Source: Antedon mediterranea (taxonomy: Eukaryota > Echinodermata > Crinoidea > Comatulida > Antedonidae). From it: a stretch of 64,000 nt of DNA. Of this stretch, positions 9,367 through 23,831 are shown piece by piece (position 1 is the first letter of the stretch; each line of letters opens with the position of its first letter). A program made the translations under genes and the position numbers. The stretch lies in NCBI RefSeq assembly GCF_964355755.1, contig NC_092675.1, positions 28,794,912 to 28,858,911 of the forward strand, in the 5' to 3' direction. Below the pieces are notes generated by a model, which saw only the letters and a list, made by a program, of their open reading frames with translations, made no database searches and was not told where the DNA came from.

Positions 9367-12300
9367 CTAAAAGGTTAAAGGTCAAAAGTGAAATGATTAG
9401 AAAGAAAAAGTTAGAAACATAAATATACTATGTTATAAGCCTAAGTATGCTATGTATGTAGAAATCTAGTATCGGTACAAATACATAGATAAAACCAGAG
9501 TAACCATGAATTATGAGTTTGAATGCCTAATAAATTTAATATTAAATTTTGATATTGTCTACTATACTTGAATACCTAATCAGCAACTACTCAGGCTACT
9601 CTACCTAATAAACAAATTTAATTACCGTGCAATGCAACTATAAAGCCCATATCTACCTTATTACTACCTAAAATATGTAGCCTACATCAAACTGTAAAAA
9701 GAGAATTCCCAGTCTCAATGTGCCAAAATTAGTCCCCAAAAAAATTGCTCCTCATCGAAACCGCATGCTATAGATGACAAAATGTCAGCTATCACTACCA
9801 ACAAATTTACCCTACTGCTAAGAAGAGATGAAGCTTCACTTAATACAACCGGCATTCAAATACAACAACATATGTAATTCCAACATCCAAAACAAACACT
9901 TATACAATAATTATAAGACAGAATAAACAGGTTACAAATGATAAATATTGTGAATGCAAATTAATATTGAAAATTGGATAACTGGCAGGAAGACATGTTA
10001 ATGCATTACCGAATAAAAAAGAAAATATTCTGGTAAGACAAAAAAAGAAATAACCAAAAGAAAATAACAACCAATGTATTAACATTTAAAATGAATATAA
10101 AAATCAACAAAAACCTGTTTAAATACTGCCCTCAACTTAGGCAAAACCCAAAAATGTTTTAGTAAACACGCACGATTGAAAACATTATGTTAAATTTTGA
10201 AAGGTACAACTATAATTAAAAAGTTATTTTCTGTATCTTTATTAAATATCATTTTTTTTTTTTTTTTTTTTTTTCTAATTTTATTTGATTTAACTAATTA
10301 CTTGTATTAGAAATTCTATTTGAGAATAATTAAAATAAATTTCTTGTCTTTTCTTTTAAATATTCAGACAAACTGGTAAGGATAACCAAAGCGAATTCAT
10401 TCACAATCCTTGTCCACGTGACAAATATTGGACAAGATTGTACCGAAAACAATCTACAGCATTTTAAAGTAATTAATTTTCAGAATTAACATTACTTTTC
10501 CGGTTTATAGATAAAACTAGAAGTTGTCTTTATCATCAGTAATATAATATTAATTTATGGAGTGTTTAACATTCTTGCTGAACATCCTAGACTTACATAA
10601 TTTATGCGATCAAATTAGACACGATGACGTCGGGTCAATAAACCATCTGAATTCATTCCTTACTTAATCACGGTTAAAAAGCTTCAGAATTTGTTACTTT
10701 TTACGTAAGATTTATTCATGGCTATTACGTATGCGAGTTCTTAGTTTAATACTTTAGAATATTTAAACGTAAGAAGTCGATTGAGAAAAAGAGATTGCTG
10801 TATAAAATTAACAAAATTACAAAATTGCTATTAATATTTAATGTAATTATCATCATATTAACTGTACCCAATTTTATATCATATGTTGAGAAACATTTTG
10901 AAAATAAAATGAAAAATGTTATAAATAAAATAAAAAAGCAAACAAATACAATTACTGAAAAATATACATTTATCTAAAAACAGATATGGAAATAACTACA
11001 ACAAAATAAAAACTATAATATAGTAATCTATAACAATAACATACAGTACAAGTAGTTGCAAAGGACAGAAATGATTCGCTGTACAACATGGTTATATTTA
11101 TATAAAAACACAACATAGATTTTTAACATGCATTATTCTAGTAAAGTATAGATAGTAGTAGAATAATAGATTTAGTAAAAGAAGAAAATAAATGTTATGA
11201 AGATATTAGAATATGAAAATTGCAAAGTTATTAGTTAGTTGGCGTATAGATATTGTAATAATATGGAGTTACTAAAATCTAGATGAAAAATAACTATAAA
11301 ACCATAATTTATTCAAAACCAGATAAATCTATAATCGCAAATTGAATTTAAACAAATTCCTAAATTTAGTACATCCTACTACTGTACACCCGCACAAATT
11401 CGCACGTACACGTCCGTTCCCACGCTGAGTGCACAAACATGCACATGGTCCAACGTATCTTTAATCATATAGATCGACACGTGCTAACACGACAATCCTC
11501 GCATGCACATACCCACACATAATGCTTCAATCTTAAAACCATAAATTATTAATTCCAAACAAAATTTGCTTATAGATACATGATAAACTTTCACTGTATA
11601 TCTACATTCAAATATTTTCTAAGCTAATAGGTCATTTTATGAATATTCAATTACCAATTGGTGGAGAGGTAAAACATAATTTTTAAAATCATTCTCCTAA
11701 GTAAACATGCTATCATCATTTTTCAAAATGCTTTTTCTTATTTCCAAAATAACTATTTCCATAACTTAATATAAGATGATCCTCATTCCAAATAAATTGT
11801 GTAAAAACCATGAACCATGAAATTTAGAATAAAAGTAACACAAAACTAAATTTTCAAAGGTGCGGTTAAAATTTGACAAAAAAATAAGCCAAAGTGCAAA
11901 GCTAAATGAAATATACTGTACATATATAAATAGTATTACGGTATACTGTATAATATAAGAGAAACTTTTCTCACTATTGATTATATAACACAAATATTAA
12001 AAGATTGAAAAGAGTGTCTTCCTCATAAAAACAACTAAAAACGAACGAATGCATTGAGAGGGGGGTTAATAAAGCATTCAGTTATGTTTGCCAAATAATG
12101 TCAGAAAGAAAGATGGTGCAGATTTAATAATACAATGAAATGCAAGTGTGTTTCACCATTTTCTCTTGTTAAATTTAAGGCCTACTCTTGTCTTACCACT
12201 CACTTGAGTCAGTTATAGATGAATTGGCAACAACGCTGCTGCCACTGACGTTAGCAGACATACTGGCTGCTCGATTTGAATAGACAATGGGTGTAAAAAA

Positions 12301-15300
12301 AATACATTTAAAAAATAAACTGAATCAGAAAATTGTCCTTTTTTTTAAATCGCTTCAAATAGAGTGTGGTAAGAAAAAGATAAGACTTAGAAACAAAGAA
12401 TTTCAAAATAAAAAAAAAACAAAAACGGATAGAATAGGCAAACATAGTTCTACATTACACATGGACGCCATTAACGTAGACAGTACATTTCATAACATCG
12501 TACAGTCATCATAAACTAGCATCAAATTATTTCAAATGATTTGTTTCATTTGACCATTCAACATTCGCTGTTCTTATCTGGGTTAAAAAATTCACCCACT
12601 ATGCTCAGAGGGGCAGTATAATCTTAATAGAAATGCATAATAAATGCAAGATAAATTAAAGGTAATATTATGAAAACAAGTTTTTTTTTCACTATTGCAT
12701 GGACAGAAGCTTCTATTTAAGCTTTTTGAAAATACAATTCTGAAAAACGAAAAAAAAAAAGGGTTTGAAAAGCCGCTTCAGCTATAAAATTGTAATGGTA
12801 CTACCAAAACAAGTTATTCAATTCGTTTGTACCATTCAGGTCAAGGTACTTAGGAATCTGATTTGTTGAAGAATCATCTGGTAAAATCAAAACAATTATT
12901 TGGTTATATAAAGTTTTGTAAAAACCCCATTTTTTCGTTTCGATTCACAATCAATTTAAAAGTAAAACTCACTGTCATCCAATAATTATCATAAAAAAGC
13001 AGTTTATCTTGGTTCATCCAGATGAATTTAGAAAGAAATCAGAAGGGTTTCGGTATAGGTATTCTAAATTGGTTTGGTAAAACCATGGAGCTATAAATTC
13101 CATGGTAAAACTGTGTGGCGAGTTATACATAGCCATAATTATATTGAAGGCATTGTTTTGGTAAATATACCATATATATTCATACTTATAAGATTATACT
13201 GCCTTTTCCAAACATGCTTGATTTGTTTTCATAACATGACTAACGATAAGATAGGATAGCTTGTATAAAATGAGACAAAATCCTTAAAACTAATCAAGTT
13301 TTAGGAAACAAGCATATTCCAATTGCAATCAAGCAAGATCACATGCAATTTGTATCTTCTGCATTAAACAAAGTAAGTGTACTACAGTAATCTTTATTAA
13401 AGAATTTGTTAAATTCCGTAATCCCATCTTATTAAAATATTTTAAGTAGAAAAAATGAAGTTCCAAGAATCACCGAATTGGTGGTAGATCTTTGTTCCAC
13501 AGAAGATAATCATTGTTTTATAGCCAAACGAACATGAACTGAACTTTGACATCTGATCTTTTTTTATTTTTTTTTAACAAACTATTAGTATTATAATTCT
13601 GTCCCGATAAAAATGGAGATATTCCAGAATGCAGAATTGTTAAAAATATAATTCAGTTTTATCGTACAATTCATGTTCGGCAGACTATATGTTGGGAATA
13701 GCTAAAAATTAACATATTTCTTAAACCTGAACTCAACCCAGATTTTAAAAGAGGAGACGTATCGAGGAGGCAAATATTGTCAACCAGATTACATGCAACA
13801 AGGTAAGCTATAAACCTGACAACATCATGTGGATTATTAAATGAAAACAATATTTTAAATTTATACTTTCCTTTTCTCCTTTTAAATTGTGGAGAACAAA
13901 TTAACTAAAATGTTTTCGGAATATATCTACGTGTTTATATTTCTATAAAATCCACAGTGATGATCATGATGTAAAGCTTCACCTTATTTTTCAAACCACA
14001 AATTGAATTTCTCATATCAACAATCAACACTAAATGCTCCACAATCTGCATCCTTTTTTAACATAATTAGGGTTGCTAGGAAACAGAAACGGGACATTTT
14101 ACCTGTAAACCCAGTGTCTGGAATAATAAACAATACACAAAACAAATGAGAGATGAAGGGAAAATATGGAAAAGGTGTTAGTTGACAATTAAATTAGATG
14201 AAGTTAATAAGCTACTTAATGTTACCACTGTACATGACGGATGCCAAGATCAATGCATGTCAAAACTATTTTTCGTTTTATAACGTTTTTGTTTTGACTG
14301 TATTGACCTGGCAACATAGGCATGAGCAGTTTCAAATATTACAATTTATTTAATATAATTAATTTTATTACACTATCTACTAACTACTTTTAGGAAACAA
14401 CTACAGTACAACAATAACATTACAACAAATTAACATGAACTAATGTTGTTAAAATCTATTATAATTATGAAAAAAAGAAGTTTTAGTAAACAATTAAAAA
14501 GATGAAGTTAACAAACATTTTAACCTTGTATTTTCATTTCTTTTAAAATTTAGAATTTGATATTTTCATAATAAATTTCGGCAAGCTGTGATAAAAGCTC
14601 AGTGAACGATACTAATTTCCATTGTATACAATCCATACATCTATGAAAATGTATAATTGATTATATTTATTTTATTATTTTGAGACGAACAGAGCGTAAA
14701 ATCTATCTTGTTTTGATAGCAAACTACAGAATATTATTCTATTGATATAGTTAACAAAATCTGTTCTCAAATTTCATTATATAAATTTGTTAAAGTTCTT
14801 AAACTGTTTTGTACAGGCTAAATTTGTTCAAATTGCAAAATTGTTTTTATACCAAATGCCTTTTTAGAGAATTTTCATCATATTTTATATTTATAGAAAT
14901 TAAAACAAATGTTTCTACAAAATTATAAGAATTTTACTTTTAGCCAAAACAAATGTAAATAAATCGATACAGGTGTTAAAGAAACAGACTTCAAACAAAT
15001 TCAACGTACAAAACAAATTAACAGTGATCGTCAGAAGTTGAAAGGAAAAACATATATTTATTATTAGGTCTAGTCAATTGTTACAGAGGTATATCCATCC
15101 ATCCATCCAAAATGATAGATACTTTTAGCTGGGAGTAAAATTAATAAGATTATTAATAACCAACCCGAAGCACACATGATATTAATTTATTTGAATAAAA
15201 AAACCTTTTATGCAACTTTAAATTGTTAGAAAATGAATTACCAATTTAAAAAACGTCAGACACAATACATTTTATTTCCATTTGGTTTTGGTAAATCACA

Positions 15301-15649
15301 GAAATTTATTGAATTACCAAAAATGTTCAAAATCATTTTACATTTTTTTAAAAAGGAAATAATGTTTAAAAAAAATATTATGGCAAAAAGCCAGGCTATG
15401 AAATATTGCAAATTTGATGATTAAAAACACATCCCACTAACCCCTATTGGATTTACTAATAAAATAGGAAAGTTTTTCATTAGGAAAAGCGGAAATTGGC
15501 ATATAAAAATCTATGACAAATTTTCACATACTATAAGCATCTATGTCGCTAAATTGTTAAAAGCATCTAAAAATTTATAATATTTTAAGCTGAAGAAAAA
15601 CATGTTATTAACCCAAATGAATAAAAGTATGATAATAATTTGTACGTAC
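9367..15649 (-). other. Intron splitting Ig2 (position of vertebrate meA)
   Basis: About 6.3 kb, very AT-rich, with a long T run near 10252-10274. The one segment that stands out is the candidate cassette exon at 12204-12266. A short CATC microsatellite lies near 15096-15109. Confidence 0.75.
12204..12266 (-). CDS. Lar: Candidate alternative cassette exon inside Ig2 (meA-like)
   Basis: A 63-nt open stretch lies on the gene's strand inside the intron that splits Ig2. It is preceded by a poly-T-rich region and GAGCAG, and followed by A|GTGAGT, a consensus donor. The frame is phase 1-1, so inclusion adds 21 residues between RISITN and SQMQITV and skipping keeps the reading frame. The insert starts TSMSANVSG, is Ser/Val/Asn rich, and contains two N-glycosylation sequons (NVS, NSS). 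Vertebrate LAR, PTPRD and PTPRS carry the meA mini-exon at this position of Ig2. Local GC is higher than in surrounding intron. There is no transcript evidence, and chance cannot be excluded. A NAGNAG acceptor would allow a three-base longer form. Confidence 0.45.
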
Positions 15650-15829
15650 TATTTGTAATGCTGATTCGGGGGTCCATTATGTTCAATGGTGCATCGTCCT
15701 TCAGCCAGAAGATTTCAGGAGATGGATTACCAATTGCGGAGCAATCCATGGTTGCTTGCCGACCAAGTTCAATGACCCTCAGTTCAGGACTAACGGTAAT
15801 CTCCGGGAAACCAGAAGGAAGAGCTGTGT
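15650..15829 (-). CDS. Lar: LAR-type RPTP exon: Ig-like domain 2, N-terminal half
   Basis: About residues 117-176. It begins DTALPSGFPEITVSPELRV, the family's linker into Ig2 (vertebrate pattern LPxGFPxIDMGPQLKVVE). First Ig cysteine is in ATMDCSAIGNPSP, core tryptophan in EIFWLKDDAPL, and the exon stops after RISITN. Acceptor TTTCAG precedes 15829; donor A|GTACGT follows 15650. The 180 nt are phase 1-1. The split comes in the middle of Ig2, so the exon needs the 111-nt exon at 9256-9366 to complete the domain. A second GT four bases downstream is a possible but poorer donor and would break the frame. Confidence 0.93.
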
Positions 15830-17385
15830 CTGAAATAAACAATTTAAAATATATATTATATTTACAGTATCACTTAGATTAAAATGTTGAATAAGCTAAT
15901 TTATAAAAAAAAACAGAGAACTTATTCAGAACGTTTTGATCTCTACCAAAGATCTTTTTTAACTAATTGATTTGTGGTGAGCAGTCTGGTCATTGAATTA
16001 GCTTTTAAATGTTTAAATGTTATCATCAATAAAACCTATATACATATAATACAATACTATTGCATAGTCATGCGAATAGTATTAACTGAATCACAATCTT
16101 TGGATGTTTTCACCCTACACAAACTATCACTCAAACTTTGACTGTATCCGTTTACATAATCCAACCTTTTAAAAGTCTGGGAAAACCCTTTTAATTTTAA
16201 GTACCGACACTTGAAAACGCAAAAAGATTTCTCTTAGAAACTTAAAGTATTTCGTCAATAATATCTAAGAACGGTCAAAGAAGAATATAAATGTTTTCAT
16301 GAAGGACATAAACATATTGGTCAAACTAAAAATATTTTGGAATAAAAAACACAATAATTTGGTCAAATAAGTTTTTTTTTAAACAAAATGTTTTATAAGA
16401 AAATATAAACGATGAAGAAAAAATGTCTGACCATCAAAAACAAATGTTACTGAAAAAATAATTTGTAAAAATGTTTTTGTTTAATATGCCATTTTAATAT
16501 CACACAATAATCCAACATGGGAAAATGTTTTCCCTATATTTAGGTGTAATTTTTATTTTTGTTATCAACAATCTGAATTTTATGACTGATGTGTTTTCTT
16601 CTATTTTTGTCACGTCTTCATATTTTAAGTGTTTTATATTTGTTGTCTCGTTTTGCCCTGCTTGGTCCTCCAAGCTGTCACCAGATTTTTATTTTTATTG
16701 TATTTTAATTTTATTTGATTGACTAGAAGACTATGTTTTGGTTTAATTTTACTGTTTATTGTGTCTTTTTATAAGCATAATTTGTTTTTTTTTCTATGGA
16801 AGTGATTAGCTTTATTAAAACTATGAAATGGCCTATTCAAAGTCTTTTTTTATTAATCTTCATTTTTTAGGTTTTTGGAAGATAATAAATCTTTAAATAG
16901 TACCTTTTTTTAGTGAAAAGTAAAAGAAAATAGGCCCTAATAGAAACTAAGACCCACACACGAAGAACATGTGCAGCTTAACCAGAAACAATCCCAGCAG
17001 ATTTGGATACATCCCCTGGGACAATTCAAACAAAAGACACTTTTTATAAACACAGGATATTGATCATCTACCATTATAAAGAAGAACGTTTTTCTCGTCG
17101 CCAAGGGATCAGTTTCTGGAGATTTATAAAATAATGGTTTGAAAAAGTAGAAACATTTGGTACCAATCGGACGGTAAATGCAATTGTGAATACTAGATCA
17201 TCAATTAGAACCTGTCAAAGACGGACACCAGTCAACATCTGGTAAGGGTACGATGAGGGTAAATGAAGTCACAGGGGAATTGTTTGGCACTGATGCTGCA
17301 CATATACGGATCACTTCCTATCAATGCCAATAAATGCATTTTAAGCCAAAACATTTCTTGTGTTGCATAGTTTAACCATCCCTAA

Positions 17386-17546
17386 AGCTCTGTCTACACT
17401 ATCAAACCTTATGTGAAAGAAAATGTGATGTGCCCATATATGGACATGATGATGTCATCTCACTACCATATTTGGGCATATCACTACCACATTTGGGCAT
17501 ATTACACTTATTTTTGTCAAACTAGTTTGATAGTGTAGACAGAGCT
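17386..17546 (-). mobile_element. MITE copy 5 (complete)
   Basis: Well-preserved termini AGCTCTGTCTACACTATC / GATAGTGTAGACAGAGCT, flanked by TAA on both sides; two internal 21-bp units. Confidence 0.92.
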
Positions 17547-18450
17547 TAAATAACCTACTTAACGATAAATGTGGATTAATGTGCGGACGATCTTTAGGTT
17601 GCCATACGGTACAATGCAACATATGCAGCAAGTTTCAATGTCTCTTCATAATGACATAAGATAACTCGGGCTAAAAAGCATTATAACCTTACACAATTAA
17701 TCAATGCTATCCCACGAGATTAATAATCGGTAGTAATTAATAACACAGATAAATATTGATGACAAATGATAGTAATAACATTTCCTAACACTTTCAACTT
17801 GAGCCAGTTATTTTTCATCAAAAGTTGGCATGTTTTCACTTCGATAAGGAGGTATGGCTGGGTCTTGTATAATTTCCTACAGATTTGAAGTCATGGGAAG
17901 TTATGGCAGTTATCAAATTTTCCTGTAATTGCTTATTTGCTGACATGCTCTGTTGTATCCAATCAGAACAGAGTATGCTGTATAGTATGTAATCTTTATA
18001 TCTTATCCATGTGAGCTTCGTTCTATTTTTCGTGGAGTATTAGTATACCATCTTTATGACTTGAAGGTAGAGTACAAGATAAAATGTGCATATGATGTTT
18101 TGTCTTTTGTCGGCTTGTCCAATTTGTACTGATATACGCTATTATAATATACATTTATGTGCATATTATTATCTTAATATAATTTCAATTGTATTTGTTG
18201 ATAAACCATATAAATTGAGGTTTACATTTACCATTTTTTTCTTTAAAGTTGTACCATATAGGATGTAAGACATTGATTAATGATATACAATAAATGAGTC
18301 GGGCAAGTTCCGACCGCTTTAGGCTCTATTTGCATGAAGACGGTTCTGGTGACAAGCGTAATGTTGTTTCTGCAAGCATGAGACTGAGAGGTTTTCACCT
18401 CTGTCGTGACAGAGAGAGACCTGGTGACAAGTTTGTAATGGTTTTATAGG

Positions 18451-18580
18451 ATACAATGTTTTCACCTCTACTGAGGCCTGATGAAATGTTTGATGTTAAC
18501 TACAGGCATACAATATTTTCACTTCTACTGAGACCTGATGAAATGTTTGATGTTGGCTACAGGCATACAATATTTTTAAC
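18451..18580. repeat. 57-bp tandem repeat
   Basis: The block beginning ATACAATATTTTCAC, with CTACTGAGACCTGATGAAAT inside, starts at 18451, 18508 and 18565, an exact 57-bp period. A more diverged unit lies upstream near 18391. Confidence 0.85.
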
Positions 18581-19204
18581 TTTGCTGCTTGGAGTTTGCC
18601 ATTGTCAGCACGACAAAGCTGATCTTGAACTCTAGCAACATATGCTTTGCAAAATGATTTATAATGTATGCGAAGGAGATACGACATTTGGTCTCAACAG
18701 ATGCTCTTCCTCCTGTACAAGACACTAAATAAAAGTAGCGTTTTTACGTCAAGTCCATTTCCCCCTTTTTCTTGCTTTCTCTTTAAGGATGTAGATCTCA
18801 TAATACTTAGCGTCACTTTTTTTCGCCTGATTCTAAAGAAGTCATTGATAGAATTTATGAGTAGACTACAATCATATCATCACTTGTGAAACATGAAGCG
18901 GAGGCAGCATAAGAAATAAATTACAAAAAAACATTAACATGGTAATGTCGATTTTGTTATTTTCATTAAAAATTATAAACGACCACATGCCATGTGTGGG
19001 TGTTGCAATTCTATCATTTATTTCCTTTCAAACATTTGTTTGCATTTTACGAGATTTTTCCCATTTTTTTTCATTATTCCATATTAAGATTATTTTCACA
19101 AGGAACGAACGTTCCACTTACTGACCTGTATTTAACGTGAATTACAGAATTTCCTTTTTCTTATACCAATCAATTAAATACTAACTTTTAATAATAAACA
19201 TCTT

Positions 19205-19372
19205 AAAATGATGATAGTTGTGTGTTGGGACGCTCCCACTTGAGGGCAGGGTTCATGGATTATACAACTATCTGATAGGGATGTTTAATAAAATTGTATA
19301 TTATTGTTGTAGCTTTTTCTCAGAGAGAATAGACCAATGTTGGTTTATCCAGGTAAGCTAGGCACAAAATAG
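19205..19372 (+). mobile_element. Retroposon-like family B, copy a
   Basis: Contains GTTGGGACGCTCCCACTTGA, GGGCAGGGTTCATGGA, TTGTAGCT.TTTCTCAGAG and the tail GGTTTATCCAGGTAAGCTAG GCACAAAATAG. The same blocks occur in the same order, reversed, in the nested copy at 49879-50159. Confidence 0.75.
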
Positions 19373-19731
19373 ACATTTCTTTCTCATAAGATGATTTAAA
19401 ATTGTAATATTTTAAAAAAACGTTGAAAAATTCATATAACACAAATCACATCCATCACCTAAGATTATATTCATTACTACCTACAGTCTAGACTCCAAGA
19501 TGCAGGTGTAATCTGACCTTTTGGGTCACAAGATTTGATAGGATATCTACAGTAATTTGTATGGGATCTTTTATTTTTTGTACTTAGTGGAAATGGGATG
19601 CTTAGATTTATAATTCAAATATAATTGTATGTTGAGATACTGGACAGGTGCAGTAATTTTTGTTTCTAGCAATAACAATTTTAAAAGACAAACTACTATT
19701 AAGCAAGTAAATCCAATTACATCATTCTCTA

Positions 19732-19807
19732 TACAAAATTTGCCTATGACGGTGGACATTTTATACAGTACTGTATAAAATGTCCACCGTCATAGGCAAA
19801 TTTTGTA
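19732..19807. repeat. Perfect 76-bp palindrome
   Basis: Arms of 38 bp on either side of the 19769/19770 centre pair base for base with no spacer; the centre reads TACAGTACTGTA. Pairing stops at 19731/19808. Confidence 0.98.
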
Positions 19808-21215
19808 ATACAGTATAAAAATATATTTATATGTGGCTAAAGGAAGTTGGCTAGAAATTATACACAAATTAAGCACCATAATAATTCAAATTCTAACAAA
19901 TTATTTTCCAAGATTTATTATTTGACATAGAAAAAGCACTGATGATAATTGACCTTGAATAAGAAAAACCTATTGGTATTTTCTGAAAGGTAATAGAAAC
20001 CAATATATATTCAGAATTTAATATTATTCTACTTTTCAAATAAGTTTCCACTATCACATTTCCATATCTTTTCACGCTGCTGCTCTAGCCCGCTACGTCC
20101 CATTAGGACTACTCAATCAGAAGCTAAAGCAAGCAGCAGTTATAGTTCTAAGGACAGACAGTTTTGTGAAAATGGAAACTCCACTATGATTTATTGATTC
20201 CAGCTGCTACAGTAGACCCAAAAAACGGCTGGGAAAGAGTCTATTAGGACATGTCATGCTAAAATTACAAATCCCTATATTCACTGTCAGTGTCAGATAT
20301 TCATTGAATTATTATTGAAACAGTCCATTAAAGTTTGTGTTTGTAATAGGATACTTCACAATTGAAATATCTAGGGTGATGAAGTGACCCCCAGATTTGA
20401 CCTTAGCAATAAAATTAACTAAAGTGACAGAAATTGAGTATTCACTTCTGTAACAAAAAAGTAATATTTATTCACATATAAAAAATGAAAAGAAACCCAA
20501 AAACCATTGTCTGACAGACAATTTAAGTATTTGTTGCTTTAAATTACATTTTTTCAGGTAAAATAACTATCTATTATGTGACAATAAAATGACACATTCA
20601 AAAACATTTGAAATAAAAAATATTTTTCAATAAGCGAGCAGCGTTTTTTGTAAGAAATATTTCTTGTTTATAGTACCTTTAGCATCCAACAACATTTAGA
20701 GAAGGATATGTCCACACATTTGATATAGACACATTTCATGTTTTATTTATGCTTAATACGACTGAATTTATTACCATAAGCTACTATAATTCTAAATGAC
20801 TTGCTGAATATTCAAATATCAAATGTAACATTCTCTAATCTAATATATGAATCAACCAGTCGATAATTCTATCTTCATGTTGTCTTTATAACGAATTTGA
20901 CACTCAGTTTTTTTATTTAAAGTGTAAAATGCAGATAAACATAATAATTATTGAGAATTTTAATATTACTCGTGGGAGCTTAAAAAACAATATTATTAAG
21001 TAATATTAACTTTTCAAAGGCGCCTTGTTAATGAAATTATACTAATTTACATTTTCATCCCTTACTCATCCGTCTTTCCTAATTAAGTAGGTAGATTGGG
21101 CCCGAGGGACGCACGACGTAAATCTATGCAAAAACTTGCTTTACCATATTTTCATACTCCTATAACCAAAGATATCTGCATAATTGAAGATGAGCTTCAT
21201 TTCCGCATGACACGC

Positions 21216-21268
21216 TTTGACGATCACACGATTTGATGATCACACGCATTGATGATCACACGATTTTT
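21216..21268. repeat. Short tandem repeat, 17-bp unit
   Basis: Three consecutive variants of TTTGATGATCACACG (with ACG or GCA joins). Confidence 0.8.
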
Positions 21269-22097
21269 CCCGCGTGAATGCAATGCGGTAAATTCATAAT
21301 TGATATAAATAGATTCTGTTTACTTTGTAAACAGCTGCTTAATACAGTGTTTGTTAAAATGGACAGTGATTATTCTAATAGCGATGCACTTTTGTTTATC
21401 AGGGGAGACTGAACACTAGTTTCAAACCAACTCGGGTCAATGTACCTGTAATACCTAACCAACCAAAGACAGAATGTAAAATATCAGGCTGTTGTGTTTC
21501 TTCCCTAGTGGCTGAGCCAACACAAAGTACATTCAATCATAAGGGAAAGACTGGGGCTTAAAGCACCATCAATCAAAATCATTTACCATGACAACATCCA
21601 ATCAAAGACCACCAATAACATTATCTGAATAATTACCACAAATAATTGTCAACATACAATAACACAGATTTCTTATTAAAAATATATCAACTATTTTTGT
21701 TCTCTATAATATAATAATTCTATCAGAAGCAACATTAATCAAAATATGATTTATGGCTAAAACGAAATGAGACCAATATGAACAAAACAACCTGCAGTAA
21801 TCAATTCAATTTTAAGGTAATATTATAAATAAACACTTTTGATTTACAAAGGAAAGAGTAAAATAAAAAGTAAGTTGTTACAGTACTTACTGACATATTT
21901 ATGATTAGTGTCAACTTTCTAAGCAGCAGCAAACAAATTAAAAACTGTACCAATTTGTGAGTCTCTTTAAATTTACCTGTTAACTTTAGGAGTCATTGAA
22001 ATATTATATTTCAAAACTAGAAACATGAAAGAATTATGAACATCAAAATATTTTCAGAGAAATTATCGGGTTTGTAAATAACATTTTCTCATCTCAT

Positions 22098-22153
22098 TTG
22101 TGGGAAAAGGGCTAAAGTTAGTTTATCCAGGTAAGCTAGGCACGAAATAGAGT
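22098..22153 (+). mobile_element. Retroposon-like family B, copy c (3' part)
   Basis: Only the terminal part is recognisable: GTTTATCCAGGTAAGCTAGG followed by CACGAAATAG. Confidence 0.65.
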
Positions 22154-23831
22154 GTAAATAATTGAATGGTAAAATGAATAAACAATGTAAATTAGAATAA
22201 ATCCTGGAGAGTTTGAAGTGACTAAAACCAAGATTGATATCCCAACACCATTAGGCCATGTTCATTTTATGATCAGATAGAAAAAAAAATTATTATAATT
22301 TCTCATTGGCAGAAAACGATATAAAAAGATAATGATCAATAACAGAATAGTAATTACCCATTGGTTTATGAACCTCACTACACACTATGACATTAATTGA
22401 GGTAAACGATGGGTAAAAAACCTATTAAAAACGACCTCTATTTTTATATCATATTCTAAAGTTTCATTTATCACGTCTAAATAGCTTTTAGAGGACAACA
22501 TGTGTAGGATAATATATTTATTAATCGGTCGTCTAAAACAGAATAAATAACGCTATTATGCTTTATCAGCAAACGTGTATAAAAATGCGTGCTTCTAAAT
22601 CAACAAAACGTATACAGCGGTACGACGACACCGGCTTTGTATTTAGCATTCATTATCTGGTTGCTGATGGAGAAACCATCAGCAGGAGATAAAGTATTTA
22701 ACTAATTAATCTTGATAGAATAGAGCAGAATAAATATAAAATCAATTAACTAAGTTTTTTTTTATTATGGCCTATATTTTTTTTTGCTAGTTGATAATAT
22801 TATTTAATACCAAACAATATTATTTCTCATAAACTATACATTTTTCCAACACATTTGGTAATTTATTTTTAAAATCCATCTAAAAATAATTTATTACTGT
22901 AGCATTCTTTTTTGTTATATTTTATGTTTTGACCTTCTAAGTTGGAAAGCTGTTAAACCTATGATTTATTCTACTGGTGTGTTTCACAATTATTCTTAAC
23001 CACAACACATACAGAACATGACGAAATAATCAATGAAGATAAAATTTGAATTGAATTTGAAATGAGGAACAGGATCACTAGTGGGAAGAGGGACTAAACA
23101 AAAGGCGGAATACACAAAAAATGCATTATTTAATGGATTTTATTTTAAATAGAATTTAAGTAAAACAAGGAATGACCTGGTTTAATGTTTTTTAAGTAAT
23201 ATAACTTATTTTTACAAAACTTCTTATTGTAGGGAATGGGAGACGAAAGAAAGGAAGAAAGAGAAATGTAGAAGTTTGTGCATTTCTTGTGGCAGGTCTA
23301 AATACAAAGAAAAAATGTTTAAAATTAGCCTAAATAACAATTGAATAGCAAAAAACAAATGTATAAAAGATAAATCCATATGTGACTGACACAAGACTAA
23401 TAAAACAAATCTGGTCAAAAGTTGAAGTATAAATTTATAACATAATGGTCTAATAGGTTAAAAAGTCACATTACCAAAGTGAATAAGTTTGAAATTTAAT
23501 AGAACAAATCACACCACCTGTGCAATACTCTTAAATGTAAAGTTCAAAAGCAGTGAAGGTAACCGCAATATGTCTGAAACATTCTACGCACCCTTCAAGT
23601 GTCCTACGTGACGTCAACTGTCCTGCGCGACTAACGCACGAAACCTGGGACAACACTACAAACACGAAACTGATTTGCACAATTAAAAGTAAACCTTTGA
23701 TTTTGGAGAAAACAAAATCAGAGTATGAATATGTGAATTTTCATATTTTCTTGGTAATGGTATAGTGGTATTTCTGACTTTAATTCTTGGTAACTTAGCC
23801 CAAAGGTTGAATAAATGAATAAAAAAAAATA

